The notes beneath the pieces were generated by a model that had not been told where the DNA came from, did no database searches, and saw nothing but the letters and a program-made list of their open reading frames with translations. A stretch of DNA of 15,482 bases from contig CALMOO010000309.1 of assembly GCA_937871705.1 (NCBI GenBank), positions 1 through 15,482 on the forward strand, in the 5' to 3' direction. Within the stretch, counting starts at the first letter, position 1, and each line of letters begins with the position of its first letter. The position numbers and the translations under genes were made by a program. Of this stretch, positions 6,423 to 14,118 are shown one piece after another. Source of the stretch: an uncultured Hymenobacter sp. Lineage in GTDB: Bacteria; Bacteroidota; Bacteroidia; Cytophagales; Hymenobacteraceae.

Positions 6423-7553
6423 CTAGGCAGGCACTTCGGCGAGGCTGCTGGGTTCAGCGGGGGTAGCGCCGTTGGCGCGCTGGCGGAAGTCCTGGGTGTG
6501 CAGGTAAGCCTGCATGCGAGCCCGCTGCACCCCGCCTAGCGGGCGGTGTTCTTCCAGGGCGTGGATGGGATTGAAGGAGATGCGCTGCTCGAAATAGGCG
6601 AAATGCGCGTCACTAAAAGCATCCTGCGGGGGTAAAATCAGACGGGCCACCGTGCGGTAGGGGCTCTGGTCTTCGGGCCACTGCACCGAGGCGTCTTCCA
6701 CCGGCATGCTTTCTAGATTAGTGCACAGTTGCACACGCAGGTCAAACGCCGCCCCGTGCCGGGCAAAAAAAGCCACCATCGCCGTACGAAACGCATCATT
6801 GTCCTGGCTCGTATCTACGTGCGGGTTACCCAGGGCCTCCAGCGTTTCGGCGCTGGGGAAGACGGCGACCTTGGCGATGTAGTCGCCGTAGCGAGAGGGC
6901 GCTTGGCTGTAGTACGGGTGGCTCACGGGGTGTAAAGGCTCGCGGCCGAGCAGCTTGAGGGTGCCGTTTTCGAGGCCCACGGCTTCGAGCGCCGCTTCCA
7001 CTCCGCGCGCGGCATAAGATGCCCCCACGATGACTGGTTCCAGCAGGCCCGGCGTGTTGGAGGCACCCAGTTTGAAATTTAGCAGGAAACCTTTGGCCGT
7101 GGCGCTGATGAAGGCCGGGTCGGGCGCTAGCACCCAGTCCTGGGTGGTGGTTTCGCGGCTACCCGCCACGTGCGGGCCCTCCACCCCCAGTACTTTAAGG
7201 GCCATGCCCCGCTGTCCGGAGGCCTTATCCGACACGGGGTTGCTCGGCCCCTGGGAATAGCGTACCAGCACATCGTAGCGCCCGGGACGGGCAAACATGC
7301 CCTGGGCCAGTTCGGCGGGCAAATCGGCGGGTACTACCAATTCGCCGGTCAAAAAGCCGGTCGCTTTGGCGTGAGTGGCGCGCATGGCGTGGCCGTGCTC
7401 TTTACGTACCGTATCGGCCATGCCAACCATCATTTCGCCGATTTTGGCAATAGTATCCGCCTCATCGGCAGGCATTTGCTCGACTCTGGAATTGTACGGC
7501 ACGGGGCGCGCCTGAGTCAATTGCCTGGGTGTGGTTGGCTGTTTAAAAGACAT
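6423..7553 (-). CDS. Catalase-family haem protein
   Basis: The product has 376 residues, much shorter than classical catalases and without a signal peptide. It follows the compact catalase-family pattern: the distal histidine in RATHAKATGFLTGEL (His61), the RYSQGPS and SGQRGMALKV segments (near 98 and 112), and near the end a proximal haem signature RMQAY (Arg346, Tyr350) after FNPIHALEEHRPLGG. At the place where catalases have NHPVF the protein has PDPAF (144-148), so the distal asparagine is missing. Compact members of this family may act as peroxidases rather than fast catalases. The role is therefore peroxide or organic-peroxide removal by inference. It is the first gene of a probable two-gene unit with the broken MDR oxidoreductase. 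No TAnnTTTG box was found in the 100 nt upstream. Confidence 0.85.
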   Translation of the reverse strand: MSFKQPTTPRQLTQARPVPYNSRVEQMPADEADTIAKIGEMMVGMADTVRKEHGHAMRATHAKATGFLTGELVVPADLPAELAQGMFARPGRYDVLVRYSQGPSNPVSDKASGQRGMALKVLGVEGPHVAGSRETTTQDWVLAPDPAFISATAKGFLLNFKLGASNTPGLLEPVIVGASYAARGVEAALEAVGLENGTLKLLGREPLHPVSHPYYSQAPSRYGDYIAKVAVFPSAETLEALGNPHVDTSQDNDAFRTAMVAFFARHGAAFDLRVQLCTNLESMPVEDASVQWPEDQSPYRTVARLILPPQDAFSDAHFAYFEQRISFNPIHALEEHRPLGGVQRARMQAYLHTQDFRQRANGATPAEPSSLAEVPA

Positions 7554-7857
7554 AGATTGATAGGAAAAGGATTGCAGATTTTTAGTACAGTGGGGGGTTT
7601 GTGCTAGAAAGCGTCGCCCGTTTCCGCGTGTTAAATGCCAGTCGCCACGGCCTGCCGCGGGCAGAGAGGCGCAGAGAATTAGATAGGATGGCCCTTATGC
7701 GCTACAGCAGGCCCGGGCAATGAGCCAGAATGGTGAGTCAACGCGCGGCTGCTGGCCTAGTCAGATAGTCAACGACATCGCCAGAAATGGTAGGCTAACG
7801 CAGCTTGTGCAGCGGGAGGGCTAATCACCTGCTCCATGCCACCTAAGTCCATCATAG
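7554..7857. other. Intergenic region upstream of the catalase gene
   Basis: No gene is supported. A minus-strand coding-like patch of about 28 codons begins at an ATG near 7854 (MDLGGMEQVISPP) and ends at a TGA near 7770; I do not recognise it. No promoter box of the Bacteroidota type is evident. Confidence 0.4.
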
Positions 7858-7905
7858 TCAGTACCTATTGGAGTTTCCATTCCTGGTAGTAGCCGGAATA
7901 TTGGG

Positions 7906-8519
7906 CTACTGCGGCGCCCAACCCAGCACTTGGCGAGTCTTACCCGAATCAAGGATAGCGTCTTGATCGAACAAGGCGCTACCGTCTTCCATAATGAGCG
8001 GCCCTAGTTCCAGTGCGCCCACGAAGCCGGCCGCCTGCGCCACGTCCAAGTAGTTGGGGTGCTGCGCACTGCCTAAGCAAAAAACCTCCTTGTATAGTGC
8101 GGCAGGCGTGATAATGCAGCAGTACGCATCGGCCAAGTCGGCCACGTGCACCCACGACCAGCCCCGGCCGGGTTCGCCCACGTACGCCACCCGGCCCGCT
8201 TGGCCTTGCTCAAACCACGTGCTGGCGAAACAAGAGCGGCCGGCAAGCCGCGCAGCATTTCGAGTAGCAGGAGGTCGGTGCCGACGGCATCCTGATAATC
8301 CAGGGCTGCGGTCAGGCACACGTAGCAGGTGGTCAAAGCGGCGCGGTAGGTGGCCGGGCGGCGAAGGTCGCCTGCCAGTACCCGTACTTGCTGCCGTCGC
8401 AAAGCCTGGGGCCAGGCAGAGTGAGGGTCCCGCACCAGCCCCGTGACGCAGCCGCCGGCGCGGCGCAAGGCCGCGGCGAAGCCCGCGTAGCCGGATGCCC
8501 CCAGAAGAAGTACGTCCAT
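7906..8519 (-). pseudogene. NAD-dependent epimerase-like protein, internal deletion and frameshift
   Basis: The start (ATG 8519) gives MDVLLLGASGYAGFAAALRR, a clear Rossmann GxxGxxG fold start, and the frame reads well to TDLLLLEMLRG (near 8250). The family pattern then resumes in another frame from about 8230 (FASTWFEQGQAGRVAYVGEP, then SWVHVADLADAYCCI) to a VLGWAPQ end with TAG at 7906-7908. The middle of the protein, where these epimerases have the YxxxK or equivalent catalytic region, is missing: the two parts add up to about 200 residues against about 300 in related proteins. After the TAG, the same frame continues as PNIPATTRNG to a TGA at 7858-7860, which looks like a lost tail. The gene follows the AraC regulator at 8639-9493 and was probably its target. 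It cannot make a working enzyme as it stands. Confidence 0.75.
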
Positions 8520-8638
8520 GGCGCAGAAATTAAAGTGGAACGATGATCCAAAGGTCCGCCGGTCTGCGCAGCCCCCTGCGCTCGTTCTTGCGCTTTTATT
8601 TGTGAATTCTTGCTATTTCGGGTTGACCACTCACTCGC

Positions 8639-9493
8639 TTAGCCACGCTGAAATTCCTGGGGGCTCCGGCCGACGGCGCGTTTGAAGGCCACCGAAAAAC
8701 TGGCTGGCGAGGCAAAGCCCAGCGCGTCGCTGATGGCCCCTACCGAGGTGCCGGCGAGGCGAAGCAAATGCTGGGCCCGCTTAATTTTCCAGTGCAGCAC
8801 GTACTGATAAGGCGGCATGCCAACCGTTTGCTTGAAGAGACGAGCAAAATGAAACACGCTCAAGTGTGCCACTCCCGCCAACGCCTCTAGCGTGATAGGA
8901 TGCTCAGCATGGGCTTCCAGGTAGGCATCGAGGCGGGCCAGCACCGTTGCCGTCAACCGTGGGGAAGTAAGTCCCGCCCGTTTAAAAGCGGCGTGGTTTT
9001 CGATGAGGTGATGGCACAGCGCATTGGTCAGCGACTCGACGTAAAGCAGCCCCAGGGCGTGCTGGCTGCCCGCCGCCACTAGCAACTGTCGACTTAACTG
9101 AACCAAGAAGGGGTCGTGAAAGCGCCGCCGCTCGTGTAGGGCAAACAACGACAAGTCCAGGCCCTGCCGCGCCACGCGCTCTAGGTGCTGGTCGTCTACC
9201 ATCAGGAAAACGTTGTCGCAAGCCGTATTCCAGCGTATCGTACCGTGTTCGCCGCCGGGGTACAGGCCCAGGTCGCCGGTGTGGTATACCACTTCCCGTT
9301 CGCGTGCATCGAAGGGCCGATGCAGCACAAAGGGAGCCTCGACTTGGTAGAGCATCTGCAAGTGGTGCGTATGATGGTGCGCCAGCAGCTCACCCGCTTC
9401 CAAGTGGTACTGCTCTACCCGCACGCCCTGCCAGGGCAAAGCCGCGCTGCTGACCAAGGGTGGAGCCTCAAAAGCTTCTGAAACATACTGCAT
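8639..9493 (-). CDS. AraC-family transcriptional regulator
   Basis: The product has 284 residues and is intact. The N-terminal half is a cupin-type sensor domain (HHHTHHLQMLYQVEAPFVLH, then GDLGLYPGGEHGTIRW). The C-terminal 100 residues carry two helix-turn-helix motifs: ITLEALAGVAHLSVFHFARLFKQTVG, followed by GAISDALGFASPASFSVAFKRAVGRSPQEF. Such proteins bind DNA as activators in response to a small ligand; the ligand here is unknown. It lies 119 nt upstream of the broken epimerase-like gene on the same strand and may control it. Another regulator-plus-SDR pair of the same layout follows to the right. The start ATG at 9491-9493 is preceded by no clear ribosome-binding site. Confidence 0.9.
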   Translation of the reverse strand: MQYVSEAFEAPPLVSSAALPWQGVRVEQYHLEAGELLAHHHTHHLQMLYQVEAPFVLHRPFDAREREVVYHTGDLGLYPGGEHGTIRWNTACDNVFLMVDDQHLERVARQGLDLSLFALHERRRFHDPFLVQLSRQLLVAAGSQHALGLLYVESLTNALCHHLIENHAAFKRAGLTSPRLTATVLARLDAYLEAHAEHPITLEALAGVAHLSVFHFARLFKQTVGMPPYQYVLHWKIKRAQHLLRLAGTSVGAISDALGFASPASFSVAFKRAVGRSPQEFQRG

Positions 9494-10136
9494 TACAACT
9501 AATACGGCAAGTGGCGAATCAGGATACGTGATAGTGTCTTATCCAGCTATAGCTATACAGGTTGTCCAATCTTGAAAAAAGTTGTCAGTTTTTGCGAGAA
9601 CCGAAAAGAATAGACTTTAGTCAGTGGTCTTTCCAACGGGGCCCTGGCGGTAGAGCAGGTAATACCAGTACTGACCATAGGGCCCCTATGGGTGTAGCCG
9701 CAAGTATCCTCCCCAAGCAGGAGCCAGCACTCAGCTACTGTTTCGTTAGGAAGGCAATTTGAAAACAGCAACATGGCATCGGTTGATAAGGTAAAAATAT
9801 GGGTATCGGGTGATGCCAAGGCGGTGGGCCCTGCACCGGTCGAGCGGCCTAAGTTGATGAGCTTTTTGCCCATTATTGCCGGAAGCGCTCGGATTGCCGG
9901 TTACTTTAATCCTCTCTTGCTCAACTGACTAACTCGTACCTATTCCTCAACGAGGACTTGTGGTGCCTTGTCCGGTGCAGTTCCCAACCGATTGATCACC
10001 ACTTAGAAATGAATTCTTTGGGTACAGCTTAGACTTCCGGCTCACGTGGCGCCAGTGGGTAAAACCAGACCCTTATCCTGCGAATCATGGCCCGGCGCTT
10101 ACGCGGGCTACCCACCGGACCGTGCTGCCGCGGCGC
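9494..10136. other. Intergenic region with palindromes, no recognised gene
   Basis: This 643-nt stretch lies between the AraC gene and the SDR pseudogene. It contains the palindrome AGCTATAGCT (9545-9554, about 55 nt upstream of the AraC start, a possible operator) and a 17-nt stem CCATAGG GCC CCTATGG (9675-9691). A 106-codon minus-strand open frame (9553-9873) has no motif I recognise and atypical composition, so I do not call it a gene. Confidence 0.45.
9675..9691. repeat. 17-nt near-palindrome
   Basis: CCATAGG (9675-9681) and CCTATGG (9685-9691) form a perfect 7-bp inverted repeat around GCC. No gene is adjacent within 150 nt. The function is unknown. Confidence 0.35.
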
Positions 10137-11004
10137 TTATTTGCAGTCGAAATAGTACCCCTGCGTCAGGTCCGCCAGCAAAGTGGGCTGGGTGGGCTGC
10201 TAGCCTAGCCGCTGTTGGGTGAGCTAGCTGGAGGCCGGGGCATCGAGTTAGGTAAAATCAGCGAAGGTCCCGAAATGCGCGGTGGCCTCTGTAGGGGATT
10301 TAGACACCACCGGCAGGTTCAGGCCTTGGCCGATAGCTTAGGCAATTGTGCGGAAGGCAATGGCTTCTTTAGCCACCGTGTGGTAGCGCGCAGCGGCGGC
10401 TCCGTGCTCCAGCGCCGGGCGGAACACCCACGCCGCGTCGAGCCGGTGCACCGCATTCCAGCGATTCTGCCCCTGGCCGACGTAGGCCGACACGCCCGTG
10501 GCTCGGGCTATGTCGATGAGGCCAGACACGAAGCCGTGGTCGCCTTCGCCGTGCACCGACGGCGCGAGCGCGACGCGCACGCCGTGGTCAGCTACCGTTT
10601 GGGCAGCTTCTTCCGTCGTCACGCGGGGAAAATCGTGAACGGTCAACACGGAAGCCTCTTCTTCGGTGGTCACGCGACCCGGCGTGATGAGCGCCGTGCC
10701 GGAGATCACGACAAACGGGCGGTTAGAGCCCACCAGCGCCTCCACGGCCCGGCGGTCGATTTCGCAGACGGCCGCGAAGTTGACGAAAGCGTGAATAAAG
10801 CCCAGGTGAGCTACCGCGTCGACGCCCCGGCGCAAGCAATCTTGTCTTTCACATCGCCCCGATGGGCTTAGGCCCCAGGTTGGTCAGTGCCTGCGCGGCG
10901 GCTTCGAAGCGGGCAAGGCCGAGCACCTGGTGGCCCGCCCTCAGTACTTCCTGAACGACGGCTGAGCACACGAAGCCCGTGGCGCCAGTAACGAAAATAC
11001 GCAT
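10137..11004 (-). pseudogene. NAD-dependent SDR oxidoreductase, multiple stops and frameshifts
   Basis: An extended short-chain dehydrogenase of about 290 residues can be traced across the region. ATG 11004 starts MRIFVTGATGFVCSAVVQEV (GxxGxxG fold) and runs to a TGA at 10849-10851. Near 10830-10865 at least two frameshifts are needed to reach the central frame, which reads LRRGVDAVAHLGFIH, FVVISGTALITPGRVTTEE and ending AKEAIAFRTIA. A TAA follows at 10338-10340. The same frame then continues (LNLPVVSKSPTEATAHFG) through further stops at 10248-10250, 10224-10226 and 10200-10202 to QPTQPTLLADLTQGYYFDCK and the true stop at 10137-10139. The stop at 10200-10202 sits where the family has LGWQP, so a Trp codon became TAG. 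The gene lies 100 nt downstream of the broken AraC regulator on the same strand. Confidence 0.85.
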
Positions 11005-11104
11005 GTGATGGTCCTTTAATGGGTGATAAGTACTACCTCACAAAGGTCCGGTAGGGGGGCAGCTGCCGGCTTGCGCAAGTCAATCCTTCTACTGCATAAT
11101 TCAA

Positions 11105-12036
11105 TCACTTACCTTGCTCTCGGAGGGCGCCTGGCACCAGCCCCGTCTGGCGCTTGAAGAAATTACAGAAATGCGCCACGTCGGTAAAGCTCAAGCTGTC
11201 GGCGATTTCCGACACGCTCCAGTTGGTTTGCTTGAGCAACAGCTTGGCTTCCTGCGCTACGCGGCTGCTAATAAGCGCGGTGGTCGTGTGGCCGGTGGTT
11301 TCGCGGAGCACCTTGTTGAGGTGGTTGACGTGCACAGCCAGCTGGTTGGCGTAGTCGGTGGCCGTGCGCAGGCGCAGTGATTGCTGCGGGAGGGCCAGCG
11401 GGAACTGCCGTTCGAGTAGGTCGGTAAAGAGCGTCACGAGCCGGGCCGACGCACTGTGGGCGGGTGCTGGAGCAGTTGCTGGCTGGAGCTTCTGCCCCAG
11501 GTATATCAATTCCAACAGGTAGGCGCGAATCAGGTCAAACTTGCAAGTAAAATTAGTGGCCATTTCCTGCGTCATTTTCTCAAAAATGGCTTCCGCCGCC
11601 GTGTAATCGGCGCTCGTTACCTCCCATACCGGGCACCCGCCCGGCTGAAAAATGGGCAGCTGATTCAAGACTACTCCTCCACCCGCGGGCAACAGAAACT
11701 CGTCGGTAAAAAGGCAGTAGTAGCCTACCTGCGCCGGGTCGTGCGGCAGCCAGCGGTAGGGCACGCGCGAGGTGGCAAACCACAGGGCCTGGCGCTCGAT
11801 GTCCGTCGCCTGGTCGGCGTACTCGACCCGGCTGCGCCCGCGCACCAGGCTGATTTGTAGAACGCCCGCCGGGCAAAAGTCATGGGCGGCTGGTGGTCGT
11901 AGTTGCGCATCAGGTCCGCCACGCGGAAGACGTTAAACTGCCCGACGTCCCGCGGCGCGGCTAAGGTCGACGGGCCGGCCGTTGGGCTGCCGACGGCGGG
12001 GGCGTCAAAAGATGCGTTGAGGGGGTAGGACGGCAT
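11105..12036 (-). pseudogene. AraC-family regulator with a single-base frameshift
   Basis: The N-terminal frame (ATG 12036) reads MPSYPLNASFDAP, then QFNVFRVADLMRNYDH and ARRAFYKS; the C-terminal frame resumes with RGRSRVEYADQATDI and ends at 11105. Adding one A at the AAA run (11854-11856 on +) gives FYKISLVRGRSRVEY and one continuous protein of 310 residues. The sensor domain is cupin-like; the DNA-binding part has helix-turn-helix motifs in ATDYANQLAVHVNHLNKVLRET and SVSEIADSLSFTDVAHFCNFFKRQTG. It sits 100 nt upstream of the SDR pseudogene and probably controlled it. The rest of the frame is undamaged, so a recent mutation or a sequencing error are both possible. An exact -7 box lies upstream. 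Confidence 0.85.
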
Positions 12037-12055
12037 AGCGTAGGGTTGGAAAAAT

Positions 12056-12063
12056 CAAAGGTA
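12056..12063 (-). promoter_or_regulatory. -7 promoter box of the AraC gene
   Basis: On the minus strand this reads TACCTTTG, an exact match to the Bacteroidota TAnnTTTG element. It ends 19 nt before the ATG at 12036, implying a leader of about a dozen bases. I see no good -33 box at the usual distance, which would fit activator-dependent transcription. Confidence 0.5.
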
Positions 12064-12149
12064 AAGTGATTCCCAGGCCACCGTTCCGCACGCTGCTACC
12101 AACGCCTCTGGGCCGCTTTCTGGGGAACGACCACTCAACGTGCGCAGCC

Positions 12150-12190
12150 GGTAGTTGGGCCGTTGTTGTTAATTGGCCGCACCAACTACC
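12150..12190. repeat. Inverted repeat upstream of the AraC gene
   Basis: GGTAGTTGG (12150-12158) and CCAACTACC (12182-12190) form a perfect 9-bp inverted repeat with a 23-nt spacer. A second overlapping pair AATTGG (12171-12176) and CCAATT (12189-12194) lies in the same stretch. The site is about 90 nt upstream of the AraC -7 box and 47 nt after the TetR stop, so it may be an operator or part of the end of the TetR transcript. No T-run follows. Confidence 0.45.
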
Positions 12191-12236
12191 AATTATCAAT
12201 TCACTAGTAGCGGAACACGACAATCAACACTGCGCC

Positions 12237-12815
12237 TCAGAGCAAGGTTAGGGCGAGGCGCGCCACGTCTTCGAGGGCCTCCTGGCTAGCTCCGGCTTTG
12301 GCCATCACCCGCAACCCAACAATGCTCGCGTGCAGCGAGCGGGCCAAGGCCCGCGCACCGTGCTGGTTCTGTACCGTGCCCGTCTGCTGCGCCCGGCCGA
12401 TGGCTTCTACGAGCGCCTCTTCTATCGCCTGCGTGCCGGCCTGGACCAATACGCCAGCGGCCGGACTTAGGGCGTCCACGTCGGTGGCCGAGTTGGCCAT
12501 TAGGCAGCCCCCCTGCGTGCCGTGGGCCACGTTTTCCTGAATCAGCTGGTCGAAGAACAGCCGCAGTACCGCCGGCAGGTCGGGCGATGACGCCAGCAGG
12601 GCGCGGAAGGCGCGGGCCGACTGCTGGCCATAATGCTCCAGTGCCCGCAGAAACAGCCCGTGCTTGTCGTCAAATGTGTCGTAGAGGCTAGAGCGGCTTA
12701 GGCCCAATGCATCGACCAGGTCCTGGGCCGAAGTGCCATGGTAGCCCTTGGCCGTGAAGACGGCAATGGCTTTGTCCACCACGGCTTGTTGGTCGAATTG
12801 TTTGGTGCGGGCCAT
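12237..12815 (-). CDS. TetR/AcrR-family transcriptional repressor
   Basis: The product has 192 residues. The N-terminal DNA-binding domain is typical: FTAKGYHGTSAQDLVDALGL, then SRSSLYDTFDDKHGLFLRAL (residues 20-60). The C-terminal ligand domain contains GGCLMANSATDVD, a pattern common in TetR regulators of oxidoreductase operons. It follows the intact SDR gene by 36 nt on the same strand, so the two form an operon. Two mirror-image boxes flank the operon promoter (13597-13649) and are its likely operators, which would make the repressor self-controlled. The ligand is not known; an electrophile or aldehyde substrate of the SDR would be a natural inducer. Confidence 0.92.
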   Translation of the reverse strand: MARTKQFDQQAVVDKAIAVFTAKGYHGTSAQDLVDALGLSRSSLYDTFDDKHGLFLRALEHYGQQSARAFRALLASSPDLPAVLRLFFDQLIQENVAHGTQGGCLMANSATDVDALSPAAGVLVQAGTQAIEEALVEAIGRAQQTGTVQNQHGARALARSLHASIVGLRVMAKAGASQEALEDVARLALTLL

Positions 12816-12851
12816 ACGCGAAAACCAGGATTGCGGCGAGGTGAAAGTACG

Positions 12852-13586
12852 CTAAACCAAGGCCATGCCCCCATCCACATTGATTTCTACGCCGGTAATG
12901 AACGCCGAGTCGTCGCAGGCCAGGAACAAGGCGGTAGCCGCAATGTCGGCCGGCTGGCCCTTGCGCCCGAACGGCACCTGGGCCACGATAGCTTCGATGG
13001 CTTCCGGCGGCAGGCTGGCCAGCAGGGGCGTGTCGATGGGACCGGGGTTGATGATATTGAACCGGATATGACGGTTTTTCAACTCTATCGACCAGGTGCG
13101 GGCAAACTGACGCAAGGCCAACTTGCTAGCCCCGTAGAGGCTGGCACCCGGGGCCACCTTGGTCATGTTGACGGTGCCCGTCAGCAGCACGGTAGCCCCG
13201 TCGGTCAGCAGGGGCAGCGCCTGTTGTACAGTAAAGAGCGTCCCCTTCGTGTTCAGGTTAAAGTGTTCCTCGTAGTGGGCCTCCGTGATGGCGCCCAGCG
13301 GCAGGCCAAACTCGGCGTGGCCGGCGTTGGCGTAGAGGACGTCCACGCGGCCTTTCTCGGCTTTGACGACCCCAAACAGGTGGTCCAGGTCCGCCAGGCT
13401 GGTCGAGTCGCAGAGCACGCCCGTCACCTGCCGGCCAATGGCGTGCACCGCCTCGTCCAGCTCTTTCTGCCGACGGCCGGTGATGAACACGTAAGCCCCT
13501 TCCGCCACGAATAGCTTCGCGGTAGCCAGGGCCATGCCAGTGGTAGCGCCTGTAATAACGGCCACCTTGTCTTGTAGTTTTTTCAT
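12852..13586 (-). CDS. Classical short-chain dehydrogenase/reductase (intact)
   Basis: The product has 244 residues, the usual classical SDR length. It has the NAD(P) fold start (VAVITGATTGMALATAK), YANAG at 85-89, the active-site Tyr151 and Lys155 in SLYGASKLAL, and the PGPIDTPLL segment near 181. Two features deviate: the last Gly of TGxxxGxG is Ala19, and the catalytic Ser, 13 residues before the Tyr, is Thr138. GRR at 37-39 after the second beta strand suggests NADP preference. The reaction is probably reduction or oxidation of a carbonyl; the substrate is unknown. It is the first gene of an operon with the TetR repressor (36 nt gap). The ATG at 13584-13586 is preceded by the operator region. 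Confidence 0.92.
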   Translation of the reverse strand: MKKLQDKVAVITGATTGMALATAKLFVAEGAYVFITGRRQKELDEAVHAIGRQVTGVLCDSTSLADLDHLFGVVKAEKGRVDVLYANAGHAEFGLPLGAITEAHYEEHFNLNTKGTLFTVQQALPLLTDGATVLLTGTVNMTKVAPGASLYGASKLALRQFARTWSIELKNRHIRFNIINPGPIDTPLLASLPPEAIEAIVAQVPFGRKGQPADIAATALFLACDDSAFITGVEINVDGGMALV

Positions 13587-13596
13587 GAGAAATCCT

Positions 13597-13649
13597 ATTA
13601 GGAATGCTTGTTCCGTAAATATAGACTAAGCGGAACGAACATTCCTAAT
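13597..13649. promoter_or_regulatory. Paired TetR-type operators around the SDR-TetR promoter
   Basis: ATTAGGAATGCTTGTTCCG (13597-13615) and CGGAACGAACATTCCTAAT (13631-13649) are inverse copies agreeing at 17 of 19 positions, with 15 nt between. Each arm itself has GGAA-N6-TTCC symmetry, which is typical for a dimeric TetR-family protein. The spacer on the minus strand contains TATATTTA (13616-13623), a one-mismatch -7 box. The proximal arm lies 10 nt before the SDR start, so binding would block transcription of the SDR and of the repressor itself. Confidence 0.75.
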
Positions 13650-13746
13650 AAAATAATTTTTCAACTTCTCGCCTCAACACAGTTAACAGTGCTGAGGTTG
13701 GCTTCCAGCGGAGGCTTGCCGCTACCCACCGCCACAGTGCGCAAAA

Positions 13747-13932
13747 TCAACGCGCTTGATAACCTGCAGCCCCAGTACAGCGTGCAGTTTTGAGTCGCCT
13801 CGTTGGATGTAACCGATGTCGCTGTGCGCCGGGTAGTCGACCAAGCCTTCGCCGAGTTGGGTCGCACTCCTGGTCGGTGAGCGAGACTATCTTTTCCAAG
13901 TATTCGCGTAGTTTTTGCGGCATGTTGGTCAT
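13747..13932 (-). pseudogene. Possible Crp/Fnr-family regulator fragment (N-terminal remnant)
   Basis: ATG 13932 (or 13923) opens a stretch MPQKLREYLEKIVSLTDQE that resembles the start of Crp/Fnr-type cyclic-nucleotide-fold regulators in Bacteroidota. The likeness ends after about 22 residues; what follows (TRRRLGRLPGAQR) is not protein-like in this frame. A neighbouring frame (LGEGLVDYPAHSDIGYIQRG) looks coding-like but belongs to no family I know. The piece is best read as a truncated remnant joined to unrelated DNA. Confidence is low because the match is short. Confidence 0.35.
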
Positions 13933-14118
13933 GGGCCGGGATGTGTTCAAGGAGGCTGAGGGAGGTAGCGAAAGCGCAGAAGATTACGCGATTTTGCAGC
14001 CGGTAGCTGGAGGGCTCATGGTTGGATGAGTCGGTTACATTAAGCAACTGGTTTTACCGGGATGGCAACAATCCCCACGGGCTGGCCACCGCAGCTCGGT
14101 TCTGCGGCAGCTTCGCCT

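Noticed and set aside
7170..7607. 145-codon + strand open frame
   Set aside because: Antisense to the catalase-family gene and its upstream region; no recognisable motifs.
9553..9873. 106-codon minus-strand open frame in the 9494-10136 gap
   Set aside because: No known motif, mixed composition and no promoter or partner; it cannot be excluded, but support is too thin to call it a gene.
10137..10340. Stop-codon reassignment or readthrough in the SDR tail
   Set aside because: Both TAA and TAG appear as in-frame stops while neighbouring genes end normally on TAA and TAG; the N-terminal half is also frameshifted, so decay is simpler.
10215..10871. 218-codon + strand open frame
   Set aside because: It lies antisense to the SDR pseudogene, whose minus-strand frame has clear family motifs; the + translation has none.
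12738..13514. 258-codon + strand open frame
   Set aside because: Antisense to the intact SDR and the TetR start; no motifs of its own.
13661..14047. 128-codon minus-strand open frame overlapping the Crp-like fragment
   Set aside because: Ser/Thr/Arg-rich translation without motifs; the Crp-like start in another frame is the more protein-like reading.
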